Source of the DNA: Cymodocea nodosa
Lineage: Eukaryota > Streptophyta > Magnoliopsida > Alismatales > Cymodoceaceae
Reading direction: 5' to 3'
NCBI GenBank assembly: GCA_036874045.1
Contig: CM072335.1
Coordinates: forward strand, 27,039,501-27,103,500
DNA length: 64,000 nucleotides
Positions within the stretch are counted from its first letter, which is position 1. The number at the start of each line of letters is the position of its first letter. Under the pieces are notes generated by a model. It ran no database searches. It was not told the origin of the DNA and saw only the letters and a program-made list of their open reading frames with translations. Position numbers and translations under genes: made by a program. Positions 36,739 to 47,629 of the stretch are shown here, piece by piece.

Positions 36739-37706
36739 GCTGGTTTCTTCCAGGCTCTAGCCTTCTTCAAGCTGCCTTTGCTCGACCATCTCCGCCGGCA
36801 CCGGTTTCCTCCGTCATTCGTGGACGAGAGACGCCGCCGTCGAGTTCGGCATTCCGAGGTTTATCTTCCATGGAACGTCCTGCATTGCTCTCCTCTCCCT
36901 CCACATTATCAGGAAAACCAATCCCCTGAACACCACGGTCGGAGACTCCGACGTCGCAGTTTCGCTTACAGTTCCAAACCTGCACCGTGAGATCATGCTC
37001 ACGAGGAGGCAGTTGTCTGGTTTTTTCACCGGACAAATCTTGGAGTATCTCCGACGCGAGCTTGCCGAAGCCGAATCCACGGCCGACGGCGTGATCGCGA
37101 ACAGCTTCGACGCGCTGGATCCGTGGTACGTGGAGGAATACCAAAAAGAGACAGGGAAGAAGATCTGGACGCTAGGTCCAGTGTCCCACTGTAAAACCGA
37201 CACCGCGAGCAAGCTTTCCCGAGGGAGCAAGTCCGCCGTCGACGAGGAAACGCTCCTCGAGTCGATGCAGAGGAGCTCCGTCGTTTACGTGTGCTTCGGT
37301 AGCCTCGTGCCCGCACCCCGTCATCGCGGCTGGAGGAGATCGCCCTCGGCGTCGGCCATCCTTTGTTATGGGTCATACAATCCAATGGCGAGGCTTCTCT
37401 TGAAGTGGAGAGGTTCCTTTCGGAGGGACTTGAGGAGAGAAAGAGGGGCAAGTCTCTGATCGTGCGTGGATCCCATCCTCTCCCACCCGGCCATCGGCGG
37501 TTTCCTGAACCATGCAGGTTGGAACTCGACGCTGAAGGGGATCGCCACGGGGGTGCTGATGGTGATGTGGCCTCACTCCACGGAGCAGTTCCTGTACACG
37601 AAACTGATAGTGGAGGTTCAGGGGAGCGGGGTGGACGTGGGAGTGGAGTCCTGCGTCACTTGGGCGGTTTTGGGGAGTGGAGTACCGATAGTGGAGGTTA
37701 CATGAC
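36739..37706 (+). pseudogene. broken UDP-glycosyltransferase (UGT73 type) copy
   Basis: The region is collinear with residues about 97 onward of the intact gene at 39108. The first ~95 codons, including the catalytic His, are missing. Homologous segments appear in more than one frame: GFFQALAFFKLPLLDHLRRH, then FGIPRFIFHGTSC, then AEAESTADGVIANSFDALDP and WTLGPVSHCKTD, then [20 protein letters not shown]. At least three frame changes separate them. One is a 14-bp deletion at the start of the PSPG box relative to the intact gene; a 9-bp in-frame deletion lies in the segment before SMQR. Homology stops after [12 protein letters not shown], where a short repeat-like sequence (37681-37711) begins. 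The copy has no intron, like the intact gene, and lies 1.4 kb upstream in the same orientation, so a tandem duplicate is the simplest origin. Confidence 0.9.
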
Positions 37707-37711
37707 AGTAG
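37681..37711. repeat. short repeat tail at the end of the UGT pseudogene
   Basis: The sequence TACCGATAGTGGAGGTTAC and the following ATGACAGT match 57461-57497 in the Ran intron with few differences. It replaces the expected 3' end of the UGT homology and is probably the edge of an interspersed element. Confidence 0.5.
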
Positions 37712-39107
37712 CCTCCGAAGCTCCCAACTCGCAACAAAAGCCGAAGAGAATCACCAAGCCTTCCTCCTCATCCCCTACTCTCCTCTGTCTGCGATCCCAA
37801 CCAACTTGGGTAATCATCTCGAACTCATCCGTACGCCTTGGAAATCTAACTTTTCTTGATTAATAATTCTAGATTACTTCTTTTCGACAAGTTTCTTATT
37901 CTTCTTGCTCTCATCCTTTTTCTTTAATAATTTGTTTGGTACTCTCTCGTTTCGACTTTCTTTTAGATACATGATTTGGAATGTTAGAAATAGATTAATC
38001 GTTTGAATATTATCTCAATATTCTCCAATACTATTCGTTTGTGCTCTTTTGACTAGATAACCTTTCATGTAAGTGTTGAAGTTGATCAACTTATTCAAGT
38101 TCATTCTACGTGGGATCAACATATGAATTCCTAAAATATCTCTCAATCTCACCCAACATAGACACCCCTCCCCGCGGCTCTTGATGCACTTAGGTGGATG
38201 TGGTTCATCAGGGAAGAGAAAACTAATATGCAAGAAAAAAGAAGACTAATGATATCTTCCCATTTAGCTTAGCTAGATTATCCCTCATGCCAGAAAGTAG
38301 GCTAATGATAACTTGATCATAGTTGCCAACCATGATTTGAAGAACAAAATCAACTTCAAACCTGAGTAGTAGGTGGATCATTATTGAACAAGACAGGAGC
38401 ATGCCTCATCACTACTTAATTCTGATAAGGTAGGTAGTTAATCTGCTTCTTGGATGAATCTCCCATCATTCTTTGGTCACTGTATATAGCTTGATCAGGC
38501 CTCTCTGCCACAATATCTCTTTCTTTCTTTCCTTCTGTTGGTTTTCAAGTTGAGTGTTGGTCATTTTATGGTTATATACGTCAATGAAGCTTAGCTTGAT
38601 TGTAGACTGAAGTGACAACTTCTGCTCAGCCTGTAAAGCTCAACTTGGTAATCCTTCCTAGATAATATTGCACTCATGTCACCCAAACACAAAATTGGTC
38701 TATCACAATTAAAGTTTGGAGCAGAGATGCCACAATGATGATTTATAATCACTAGATGTAGTCCCATGTTTTAAAAGCCCCCCATCAATTATGGTGGCAC
38801 AACAGCCCTACCCAACGAGATTGGAGGCGATCTACTGTTAACATTTTAGCTATTGTCTCTTCCTTGTTGACTTTTGTTCCACACAAACGAATAATATATA
38901 CGGGGGGGAAAAAATTAAGCTCAGGAGTAGGAGATGAGAGAAGAGAGGTATCTAACTCTAACTTCTGCAGATTATATATACATATATATATATAGAAGGA
39001 CATGAGCGAAAGCTCTACTGCAAAATCGTGAGCAGTAAAAATTGTGAATCGTTCCAGCGGTACGTACGTGTTCCATCCAAGCCAAGAGAAGCAGCTTTGA
39101 TACCATC
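37712..39107. other. intergenic region upstream of the intact UGT gene
   Basis: AT-rich, with no open frame of note. The last 150 bp contain a TATA-rich stretch (about 38972-38994) and a short leader before the ATG at 39108. Confidence 0.55.
38972..38994 (+). promoter_or_regulatory. TATA-rich core promoter of the UGT gene (inferred)
   Basis: An alternating TA/CATA stretch lies 114-136 bp upstream of the UGT start codon, a fitting place for a TATA box with a leader of roughly 80-100 nt. It is also a small microsatellite, so the precise box cannot be chosen. Confidence 0.45.
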
Positions 39108-40574
39108 ATGAAGTACGAGAGCAAGCTCCACTTCGTCCTGGTCCCGTTCATGGCCCAAGGTCATATGATTCCTATGATCGACATCGCTCGGTTGCTCGCC
39201 GACCGTGGCGTCAACATCACCCTGGTCACCACCCCCTTGAACGCCTCGAGGATGGAAACCCACGTCGACCACATCAAGCAGTCCGGCCTCCCCATCGAAT
39301 TCGCATCTTTCGCCGTCCCATGCAAAGAAGTCGGTTTACCGATGGGATGCGAAAATATGGACGTCTTGCCTTCGGCTGACCACTTCGATCGTTTCTTTGA
39401 GGCTCTCGCTATGCTTAAGCAACCTCTGCTAGACCATCTCCGGCAGCACCGGTTGCCTCTGTCGTGCATGATCACCGACAGCTGCCATCCGTGGACGGGA
39501 GACGTCGCTCTTGAGCTCGATGTTCCGAGGTTTGTCTTCCATGGCATGTGTTGTTTTGCCCTCCTCTGCCTTCAAATCATCAGGCGAACCAAACTCCTGG
39601 AATCCACGGTTGGAGACTCGAATGTGGCGGTCATTGTTCCAGATCTGTACCACGAGATCAAGGTTACAAGGAGGCAGATGCCAGATTACTTCGGCGGACA
39701 GACATTTCAATACCTCTTCCGCGAGCTGTGTGAAGCGGAATCCACGGCCGACGGCGTGATCGTGAACAGCTTCTATGGGTTGGAGCCGTGGTACGTGGAG
39801 GAATACCGGAAGACGATAGGGAAGAAGAGCTGGACGATAGGTCCGGTGTCCCACTGCAACACCGACCACAAGAGCAAGCTTTCCAGGGGGAGCAAGTCCT
39901 CCATCGACGAAGAAACGTGTATGCGTTTCCTCGACTCGATGCAGAGGAACTCCGTGGTTTACGTCAGCTTCGGCAGCCTCACCCGTACCCCGCCGTCGCA
40001 GATCGTGGAGATCGGCCTCGGCCTCGAGAATACTGGCCATCCCTTTATATGGGTCATACAATCCAACGACGACGCTTCTTCCGAAGTGGAGAGGTTCCTT
40101 TCCGAAGGATACGAAAAAAGGAACAAGAGCAAATCTCTGATCGTGCGAGGATGGGCACCGCAGGTGGCCATCCTATCCCACCCGGCCATCGGTGGTTTCC
40201 TTACCCACGTGGGCTGGAACTCGACGCTGGAGGGGATCTCCGCCGGGCTGCCGATGGCGACGTGGCCTCACTTCGCGGAGCAGTTCTTGAACGCGAAGTT
40301 GGTGGTGGAGATTCTGGAGATCGGAGTGGACGTGGGAGTAGAATCTTGCATTTCATGGGGGAACGAGGAGGAGAGCTGTGCGGTGGTGGGAAGGGAGGCG
40401 ATCGGGTCGGCGGTGTTGCGGCTGATGGACGGCACGGAGGAGGCGGAGGAGAGGAGGAGGAGAGCGAGAGAGCTGGGGTTGATGGCTCGCGAGGCCACGA
40501 AGCCAGGCGGATCCTCGCACGACAATCTCGATCAGTTGGTCCGCCACATTCTAAAACTGACTCATCCTGGCTAA
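39108..40574 (+). CDS. UDP-glycosyltransferase, UGT73-like (family 1, probable UDP-glucose donor)
   Basis: A single-exon gene of 488 aa, the usual length. The N-terminus FMAQGHMIPMIDIARLLA carries the catalytic His19 that deprotonates the acceptor; the partner Asp is D124 in MITDSC. The 44-residue PSPG box is complete at 349-392, beginning WAPQVAILSH, with HVGWNSTLEG and ending HFAEQ. Gln392 at the last position usually goes with UDP-glucose preference. The GHM..P..D.A sequence and the order of motifs resemble group D (UGT73) enzymes, which act on flavonoids, coumarins, hormones or triterpenes. The acceptor cannot be told from sequence. It has a high-GC coding sequence without introns and a damaged tandem copy just upstream. 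Function as a cytosolic small-molecule glucosyltransferase is secure at family level. Confidence 0.93.
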   Translation: MKYESKLHFVLVPFMAQGHMIPMIDIARLLADRGVNITLVTTPLNASRMETHVDHIKQSGLPIEFASFAVPCKEVGLPMGCENMDVLPSADHFDRFFEALAMLKQPLLDHLRQHRLPLSCMITDSCHPWTGDVALELDVPRFVFHGMCCFALLCLQIIRRTKLLESTVGDSNVAVIVPDLYHEIKVTRRQMPDYFGGQTFQYLFRELCEAESTADGVIVNSFYGLEPWYVEEYRKTIGKKSWTIGPVSHCNTDHKSKLSRGSKSSIDEETCMRFLDSMQRNSVVYVSFGSLTRTPPSQIVEIGLGLENTGHPFIWVIQSNDDASSEVERFLSEGYEKRNKSKSLIVRGWAPQVAILSHPAIGGFLTHVGWNSTLEGISAGLPMATWPHFAEQFLNAKLVVEILEIGVDVGVESCISWGNEEESCAVVGREAIGSAVLRLMDGTEEAEERRRRARELGLMAREATKPGGSSHDNLDQLVRHILKLTHPG

Positions 40575-42940
40575 GCCACGTGTGTTATTTTGTCAGGCGC
40601 GCTGAATCGTGTCGACGTGCCAATGTCGATCGGTCGTTATTTTCTTGTTTTAACGAATGATGTAATTTGACGTGTGTTGTTTTTTTAAGGTGTATTTTAA
40701 TTATAGTAAATAAATTTTATCATGTGTCATATTTGTGGTTAAATTTCGTATTTTAATTTAAAAAAAATTTCTTCTTGTAAATAATTTTTTAATGAATGAC
40801 GCATTTTGACATATTGAGAGGATGAGTTGAGTAAGCTTTGACATTGGTTAAAAAGAGGCAGGACTTCTGTATGATATAGAAGTGATCATATAAGTGTTAT
40901 CATTAGATGATTATAAGTATATGATGATAATTTTTTTATTTAATCTTACAAAATACTTGTCCTTGATCAAAAGACATTAATTAAAGTTAATGACTTCTTT
41001 GTTCGATTTCAACTGCTGATTTCAAATCCAAAATTTTTCCTAAATAGAACTTAGATTAAATTCAAATTTTAAATAATGGTAGGCTGTACTATAGACTAAC
41101 TATCTAAATAAATATTTTTTACTTTTAAAAATAAAAAGTTGAAAAAAATAGGTGCGTAAAAGAATTCCATAAACATCTTCTAGAGCATTTTTGCCTAAAA
41201 AATAAACAAGAGAAATAACGACAATATTTTCGGTTGATCATGATATTTCTATTAAAAGAAGTCATCAATTCTATTAAACCCAAAATCTACTACGATCGTT
41301 AAAAAAATTAACAAATAGTATGCTAATCTTCTCTTTTCTTACAAAATCGTTTCATAAATTATTGTAATGAATTCAAACAAAAAATTTGTTAAAAATGTTT
41401 CACGCTAGTACAAAAGAAAAAGAATTAAACCTTATATAAAGAAAAAATCATTTTGAATTAAACTTTCAATTCATATCAAAATCAGTTCTTGTTGTAGGCC
41501 GTTTAGACACACAAAAATATAAGTAAGAGGATATGTTAAAATAAAATCTGACGTCAATTTAAATAAAATAAAATATTATGTAAAATAAGATCTACCTACT
41601 CACTTTCAATTAAATTTAAATTAAACTTTTACTGAAACACTACCAGTAAAAAAAAACAAGCCACCTTTAACAGGTAGTCATTTCCAAAGGCTGTTTTATT
41701 AAATAAGACATTTGACGTAAATTTAAATAATAATAAATAAAAAGCTCAACTTTTGAGAAGAAAAAAAGAATTTCTTAAAAGCCCATATTGTTGGCTAGCA
41801 TTTCATTTATTATTCATCATTTTATTTGATACAAAAGTTATACACGATCTCGGTCATTACGACGACTGGAGTTCGCAATCCTTGACCGGCTGTCAAAGTC
41901 GCCGGCCGAAGACGTTAAAGGCTGCCGCGGCCTGTGGGGCTCGATCCACAAAGTGTGACGGCTACTGCTCCGCGTGGGCCGCCACAACCTGGACCGCAGA
42001 AGAAGGGAGGAGGAAACCACGCGCATGTATTAATAGGTCCCGCCTTGTTCGCCACCGTTCACACAGGAAGAAAGAGGAAAGAGGGGGAGAGAGAGAGAGA
42101 GGAGAAGAGGAAGACGAACAAGGAAAGGGAGGAAGATCCCTTTTGGCATTGTTGGATTCCTCTCCTCCTTTCTCCTGTTTCGCATTTGCTCTTAACAGAG
42201 GTGGCATACGTGCTCGGATCTGCGACGCATCTCTTGACTGGAGGTTGGTTCCTCTTTGCGTTTTCGTTTTTCTTCCCCGCATCAAAGTCGTTGCCGTTGG
42301 TGTTTGCTTGTTTTTTCTTCTTCTTCCTCCACTTTTTAGATATGAAAATGTGTTGATTACTTGCTTCTCTTATTCTTTGTGGTTTATCTATCGTTTTGGT
42401 CGGTTTGAAATTGGGAGGGTGGGTGTGAGGTTTGGTGAATGGGATGATGATGTTCTGATGGATTTTATAATATTGTTTTTTCTGTCAATTCTACAAATGA
42501 AGAGGGAAACTGATATTGGATGGGAAAAGGAATCTCTTATTCTTTGTTGTTTATTTATCACTTGGTTGGCTTGAAATCGGAACGATGGGTGTGTGGTTTG
42601 GTGAATGGATGATGTTGTGATTGACTTCTCCTTCTCGTTGGTTGTTGTTCTTTATGCTCACCCACTTTTTCCTACCATCTCGTGTTTTACTTTCTTATGT
42701 GGTTCAACCTTCCATCTGTTCCTTTTTGTTGGCCAGATCGTGGAAGTGAACACCTATATGCAATTTTATAATTGCTTTCTTGATTTTGGCATGATATACA
42801 AATCACCAAGTATACTGCAAGAAGAAAAACAACGGTTCTCCAGAATAAGTCCATTCCCATCTGCTCTGCTAACTTTGATCCCCTTCAGTTTCTTTTCTTC
42901 TGCAGAAAACTTTTCAGCACCGAGACCAGCGACTTGTTCC
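40575..42940. other. intergenic DNA and KCS leader region
   Basis: The first 1.2 kb is AT-rich and contains a dispersed repeat copy (40868-41110). From about 41.85 kb composition turns GC-rich. 42060-42243 looks like a pyrimidine/purine-rich leader exon of the KCS gene. A probable leader intron ends with TCTGCAG at 42899-42905, 35 bp before the KCS start codon. The open frame covering 41753-42574 includes this leader and has no family resemblance. Confidence 0.5.
40868..41110. repeat. dispersed AT-rich repeat (copy A, unclassified)
   Basis: It shares with 57205-57420 the block ATTAGATGATTATAA(A/G)TATATGATGA and, further on, TTGATCA, a TAAATAGAA(C/T)TTAGAT segment and GTAGGCTGTACTATAG versus GATTATGCTATGCATC. 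The order of blocks is the same. No family assignment is possible by eye. Confidence 0.55.
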
Positions 42941-44473
42941 ATGGCCAATCCGAATGCCAATGCCCCATTACTGCAAAAATCATCAAACAGACTCCCAGAC
43001 TACAAACAATCGGTGAAGCTCAAGTACGTGAAGCTTGGCTATCACTACCTCATCACCCATGGAATGTACTTCTTCCTGATTCCAGTGCTCGTGCTTGTTG
43101 CTGCCCATCTGTCCACATTATCTCTTCAAGACCTCTATGATCTCTGGGACCATCTTCGATTCAACCTCGTATCTGTGGTCGTCTGCTCTACACTGCTTGT
43201 CTTCCTCACAACGGTTTACTTCCTTACAAGGCCTCGCCCTGTCTACCTTGTGGATTTCTCGTGTTACAAACCAGATACGTCAAAGACATGCACAAGGCAG
43301 ACTTTTATGGAGCATTCTCGCTTGGCAGGCACATTCAACGAAGACAACTTGGAATTCCAGCGCAAAATTATTGAAAGATCGGGGCTTGGTGAAAGCACCT
43401 ACTTACCTGACGCAGTTCTCCGCATTCCTCCTAATCCCTGCATGGCTGAGGCCAGAAGAGAAGCTGAGGCAGTAATGTTTGGAGCTGTTGATGAGCTCCT
43501 TGCTAAAACCAATATGAATCCAAAAGACATTGGAATTCTTGTTGTGAACTGCAGCTTGTTTAATCCTACTCCATCCTTGTCTGCCATGCTTGTCAACCAC
43601 TACAAGCTGAGGGGAAATATTGTGAGCTATAACTTGGGAGGAATGGGTTGCAGTGCTGGTCTCATTTCTATTGCTCTTGCCAAAGATCTTCTTCAAGTGC
43701 ATTCAAATTCTTATGCTTTGGTCGTCAGCATGGAGAATATCACTCTGAATTGGTACTTTGGAAATAATCGTTCAATGCTCGTGTCAAATTGCTTGTTCAG
43801 AATGGGAGGAGCAGCTGTCTTGCTGTCTAACAAGCGATCTGACAGACGAAAATCCAAGTATCAGTTGATTCACACCGTTCGTACCCACAAAGGTGCTGAT
43901 GACAAGTGCTTCAGCTGTGTTACTCAGGAGGAAGATGGCGGAGGGAAGATTGGTGTTTCTTTATCTAAAGATCTGATGGGAGTTGCAGGAGATGCCTTGA
44001 AGACCAACATAACTACTCTGGGCCCTCTCGTGTTGCCCCTCTCTGAACAATTGCTCTTCTTTACCACTTTGGTTTGCAAGAAGCTTTTCAAGCGGAAGAT
44101 CAAACCTTATATACCTGATTTTAAGTTGGCTTTTGAGCATTTCTGCATTCATGCTGGTGGGAGAGCAGTTTTGGATGAGTTGGAGAAGAACTTGCATTTA
44201 TCAGAGTGGCACATGGAGCCTTCGAGGATGACTCTGTATAGATTTGGGAACACTTCAAGCAGCTCTCTCTGGTATGAGTTGGCTTACACAGAAGGGAAGG
44301 GAAGGATCAAGAAGGGGGACAGGACTTGGCAGATTGCATTTGGATCAGGGTTTAAATGTAACAGTGCAGTTTGGAGAGCTCTTAAGACTGTTGATCCTGC
44401 AAAGGAAAAGAATCCCTGGATGGATGAAATCGATCAATTTCCAGTACAAGTTCCAAGGGTCTCCCTCATATGA
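42941..44473 (+). CDS. KCS11: 3-ketoacyl-CoA synthase, KCS11-like (very-long-chain fatty acid elongation)
   Basis: A 510-aa protein in one coding exon. The open frame extends further upstream, but the start at 42941 matches the family N-terminus and follows a leader-intron acceptor. The N-terminal segment [20 protein letters not shown] and two membrane helices (about 41-60 and 75-97) place it in the ER membrane. The FAE1/CUT1 condensing domain follows, with the catalytic Cys237 in [11 protein letters not shown]400 and H404 lie in [10 protein letters not shown], and N437 in the RFGN segment. Where FAE1-type enzymes have HRFGN, this protein has Y433-RFGN. The enzyme condenses malonyl-CoA with long-chain acyl-CoA, the first and rate-limiting step of VLCFA synthesis for waxes and sphingolipids. 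The best remembered relative is Arabidopsis KCS11. The tail [15 protein letters not shown] is typical. Confidence 0.92.
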   Translation: MANPNANAPLLQKSSNRLPDYKQSVKLKYVKLGYHYLITHGMYFFLIPVLVLVAAHLSTLSLQDLYDLWDHLRFNLVSVVVCSTLLVFLTTVYFLTRPRPVYLVDFSCYKPDTSKTCTRQTFMEHSRLAGTFNEDNLEFQRKIIERSGLGESTYLPDAVLRIPPNPCMAEARREAEAVMFGAVDELLAKTNMNPKDIGILVVNCSLFNPTPSLSAMLVNHYKLRGNIVSYNLGGMGCSAGLISIALAKDLLQVHSNSYALVVSMENITLNWYFGNNRSMLVSNCLFRMGGAAVLLSNKRSDRRKSKYQLIHTVRTHKGADDKCFSCVTQEEDGGGKIGVSLSKDLMGVAGDALKTNITTLGPLVLPLSEQLLFFTTLVCKKLFKRKIKPYIPDFKLAFEHFCIHAGGRAVLDELEKNLHLSEWHMEPSRMTLYRFGNTSSSSLWYELAYTEGKGRIKKGDRTWQIAFGSGFKCNSAVWRALKTVDPAKEKNPWMDEIDQFPVQVPRVSLI

Positions 44474-45849
44474 ATCTCTTTCCTACAATCAGGTTGCCTT
44501 TGTTTCCCTTGGAAGGATCCCGTGTCAAGACATATCTGGAATTAGATAATTATGTGATTTGGCATTTTGATGATTCATGGTTCAATCGAAGAAGACATTG
44601 ATGTCTTTTTTGATAAACATGGAGTATTCATGGTTCATCCAAAAAAGACGTTGACGTTGATGTCTTTTTTGATAATAAGGGGTATTAGGCATGACTGTTC
44701 TTTTTCTTGGATTATCTGATTGTTGTCATTCCCTTTAGATAAGCAATGTGGTTTCATCAGTTTTATTTTTCTCGGAGAATATTAGTTTCAAACGTCTAGT
44801 ACATGATCCAGACTCTCGAACTTTTCTTTTTTGTGATGTTGGATGACAAATCATTTATTCGTCGTGTACTCCTGACTTCATTTGCCTGTTCCGTTCTTTC
44901 ATGATTAATAACATTATGTTGTCTATTTAATAATTAGTGAAAAGCACTTGTAAATTATACGTGAACATATTTTAAAGTATTAATCTTTATTGAACAAAAC
45001 TACTCTTTGAATATTTTCTATGTAAATTAAGATGAAAGGTAGGTAACTTGAAATTCTATTAATTAAGTTAAATATTAAATATTTGTTTTTCAGGTTTATG
45101 GTAAATAAAGTTAACTTTGGTTAAAATATTAGGTTGTGTTTGGTCAAGATTTTATTTCTGATCGGGCTTCAACATTGTACTTAAAAGAAAGATTCTGCGT
45201 GAATTTGAATTGATTTTGCATATACTTCTTAGTTTAATTTTTCGAAATCACGAAATCAAAAGGTTGTATTTTGATTAATTTTCCAGGTTTTGCGCATTTT
45301 TTTTACAGCATAAAATCTGATTTCAATACAAAACAGAGAAAGATTTTAAATAGATTTTTGACAATGATTTAAGATCTCGTGAATTTCTTTACCTTGGAAT
45401 ATTTGCTTGCATGGCATCAAAACATTTTGTAGTTATTTATGTCTCCATTTTCCTTCGATATCTCTACACATATCCTTTGGATACATTAATTATAAGTATA
45501 TTTTAGTAAAAATATTAATTTTTAATATCAGGTAAATGAATGTTAATTTTTGAATAACATAAAACTAATTATCAAAAATAGTGATGAATTATAAGTAAAA
45601 AAAATCCAGAATATTATAATAGGAAAGAGACGAGAGTTATAAAAATTTTGGGGTTTCCGGAAGCCGGGGCAAATCAATTTTGGTGGCCACGTACGACTCC
45701 AGTATGTCGGCAAGCAACACTTGGCTTTTTTCCCTTCAAGGTTCACGCAAACCGCCAAAGTAGTTTTCCAAGTCGTCTTTTGTGAAAGAATCTGAAGACC
45801 TGGAATTACAAGCATGATAAGAAATTAACTAACAAACTTTAAACAGACT
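44474..45849. other. intergenic region downstream of KCS
   Basis: It includes the KCS 3' UTR, with a near-duplicated short segment around 44596-44665 (AAGACGTTGATGTCTTTTTTGATAA-like in two versions), a dispersed repeat copy at 44960-45060, and otherwise AT-rich DNA. No gene was recognised. Confidence 0.5.
44960..45060. repeat. dispersed AT-rich repeat, copy 2 (unclassified)
   Basis: The partner of 15690-15832, sharing blocks of 10-15 bp in the same order (ATTAATCTT.ATTGAA, and TAAGATGAAAGGTAG). It is shorter in the middle than copy 1. Confidence 0.5.
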
Positions 45850-47490
45850 CATTTCTTGATGGTCTCTTTCAAATTAGTCAAGATACAAGACCAAAGTCTG
45901 CCAAGCATTTCGAGCTATAGGAAGGGACTTGGTGAAATTTGTATGTGAGTTGATAACCAACTTGGCAGGAACATAACTTGTAAGAAGTCTCTAATTCGCC
46001 ACCCTCTCTTGATGAAGTGTTAATCCAAGGTAATATGTTTCGTCTTTGAGTGTAAAATGAGATTAATGGTCTTATTATCAAAGAACATTTGAGTTGGATT
46101 ATAAAGTTAAACATGTAATTCCTTGAGAAGCTGACCTTCATGGAGTTTTTTGATATTGTCGGTTGCTTCTTTGCTCCTCAGTTAACTAACACGTTACACC
46201 AAAAAAAAATACAAAAATCAGTTAATGAAAGAAAGTCTCGTGAGAGGACAATATCTCCAGTTAACATAAAAAAAAAAAAAGGCATAAAGAGAAATTTTTA
46301 ATTGAGTAGAAATATAAATGCCTTTTTCAATCGTTTCTTTAATATATCCAAGAATGTACTTAACAAGAAGAAAATGCAAATAATTTGGAACATGCATGTA
46401 TTGATCGACAATATTGACAAGAAAAACTAGATCAGGTATTGTAAATGTTAAATATTATTCCTATAATTTTTGACACAAATATAAACTAACCTATAATTTT
46501 TAACTTCTATTCCTAAAATATGATGTAAGTCTCTTAAATCTTTCATAGAGAATTTAGTACTAATAGTAGCAATAAATGAATTAATCAATTTAAGACAATT
46601 GTCTTTAACAATAATGTCAACATACAAAACACAGATACATTAAACTATTTTGTTGTTAGTAAACAAATAGAGAATGATTACTAAGTGTGCCATGAAAATC
46701 ACATTCAAAAACATAAAAAGTTAAACTTTTCGAACCCAAGCACGAGAGGTCTGTTTTAACTCATACAACACTTCATGAAGTTTACATACAAGATTTGAAT
46801 TATGTTTTTCTTCGTAACTAAGGGGTTGAGTCAGTCATAAAAACTTCTTTCTTAAGATCTCCATGTAAAAAAACATTTTTCAAATCAAGCTAATCAATTT
46901 TCCATTATTTAACGGTAGCTAAAGTTAAAATAATCCTAACAGTAGTGAGTCAATAATAAGAGAATACGTTTCTATATAATCAATACCTTTAAGTTGATGA
47001 ATACCAGACGAAACCAATCTAGCCTTTAGTCTTTTAAAAGTTCCATCAGAATGCAATTTTGATTTAAAAACCTATTTATAATTAAGAACATGTTGACCTA
47101 GTTGTTTTGGGACCAAACTTCAGACATCATTCTCTTTTCAAGTTTTTATTTCTTCATTCATCACGCTCTTTCATCACTAATGTGCAAGTGCCTATTGAGC
47201 ATTAAGAGAAATATTATGAACAAACTTATATGAAACATTCAAGGCATACCTAGGATTTGGTTTGTAAATTCCTGATTTTAAATGAGCATGAACTCTATTA
47301 TCATGAGGAAGAGAGGTAATATTAACATGACTATTATATTCTAACTCCCTTTCTATTTCTATATCAATAGGTAAATCATGCTCATCTTGTTGAATTTCTC
47401 TGGGATCATCACTGGAAGTATTTCCTAAACTCTCATCATCTTGATGAGTGGTTGGTGAATGATCATTTAAATTGGCATTCACATTGTGGT
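45850..47490 (-). mobile_element. Ty1/copia retrotransposon fossil (reverse transcriptase and RNase H region)
   Basis: Read on the minus strand, the region shows copia polymerase signatures in the normal order. First comes an acidic linker upstream of RT (about 47192-47482), then RT segments such as RLKARLVSSGIHQ and VCKLHEVLYELKQTSRAW, then an RNase H part around 45880-46140. It is broken many times and contains no gag or intact integrase that I can recognise. No LTRs were found. The level of decay suggests an old insertion. Family assignment to copia rests on the RT signature. Confidence 0.8.
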
Positions 47491-47629
47491 CTTATTCAAA
47501 ATAAGCATTCTATTTTCCAACAAAATCAATACAATGAATTTTTTTTACAAACTATTCATAAGAAACATTTGTAATTAACACACAATAAATGTTGTGTAAC
47601 AACATTAGAGGTTTGTTCAACTTTTTTGC

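Noticed and set aside
39429-40061. 210-aa minus-strand ORF opposite the UGT gene, and a 290-aa plus-strand ORF in another frame (39788-40660)
   Set aside because: Both are shadows caused by the high-GC codons of the intact UGT; the real frame has all catalytic motifs and family length.
42605-42940. N-terminal extension of 112 residues on the KCS protein
   Set aside because: A leader-intron acceptor lies at 42905 and the family N-terminus starts at 42941; the upstream open frame is untranslated leader and intron.
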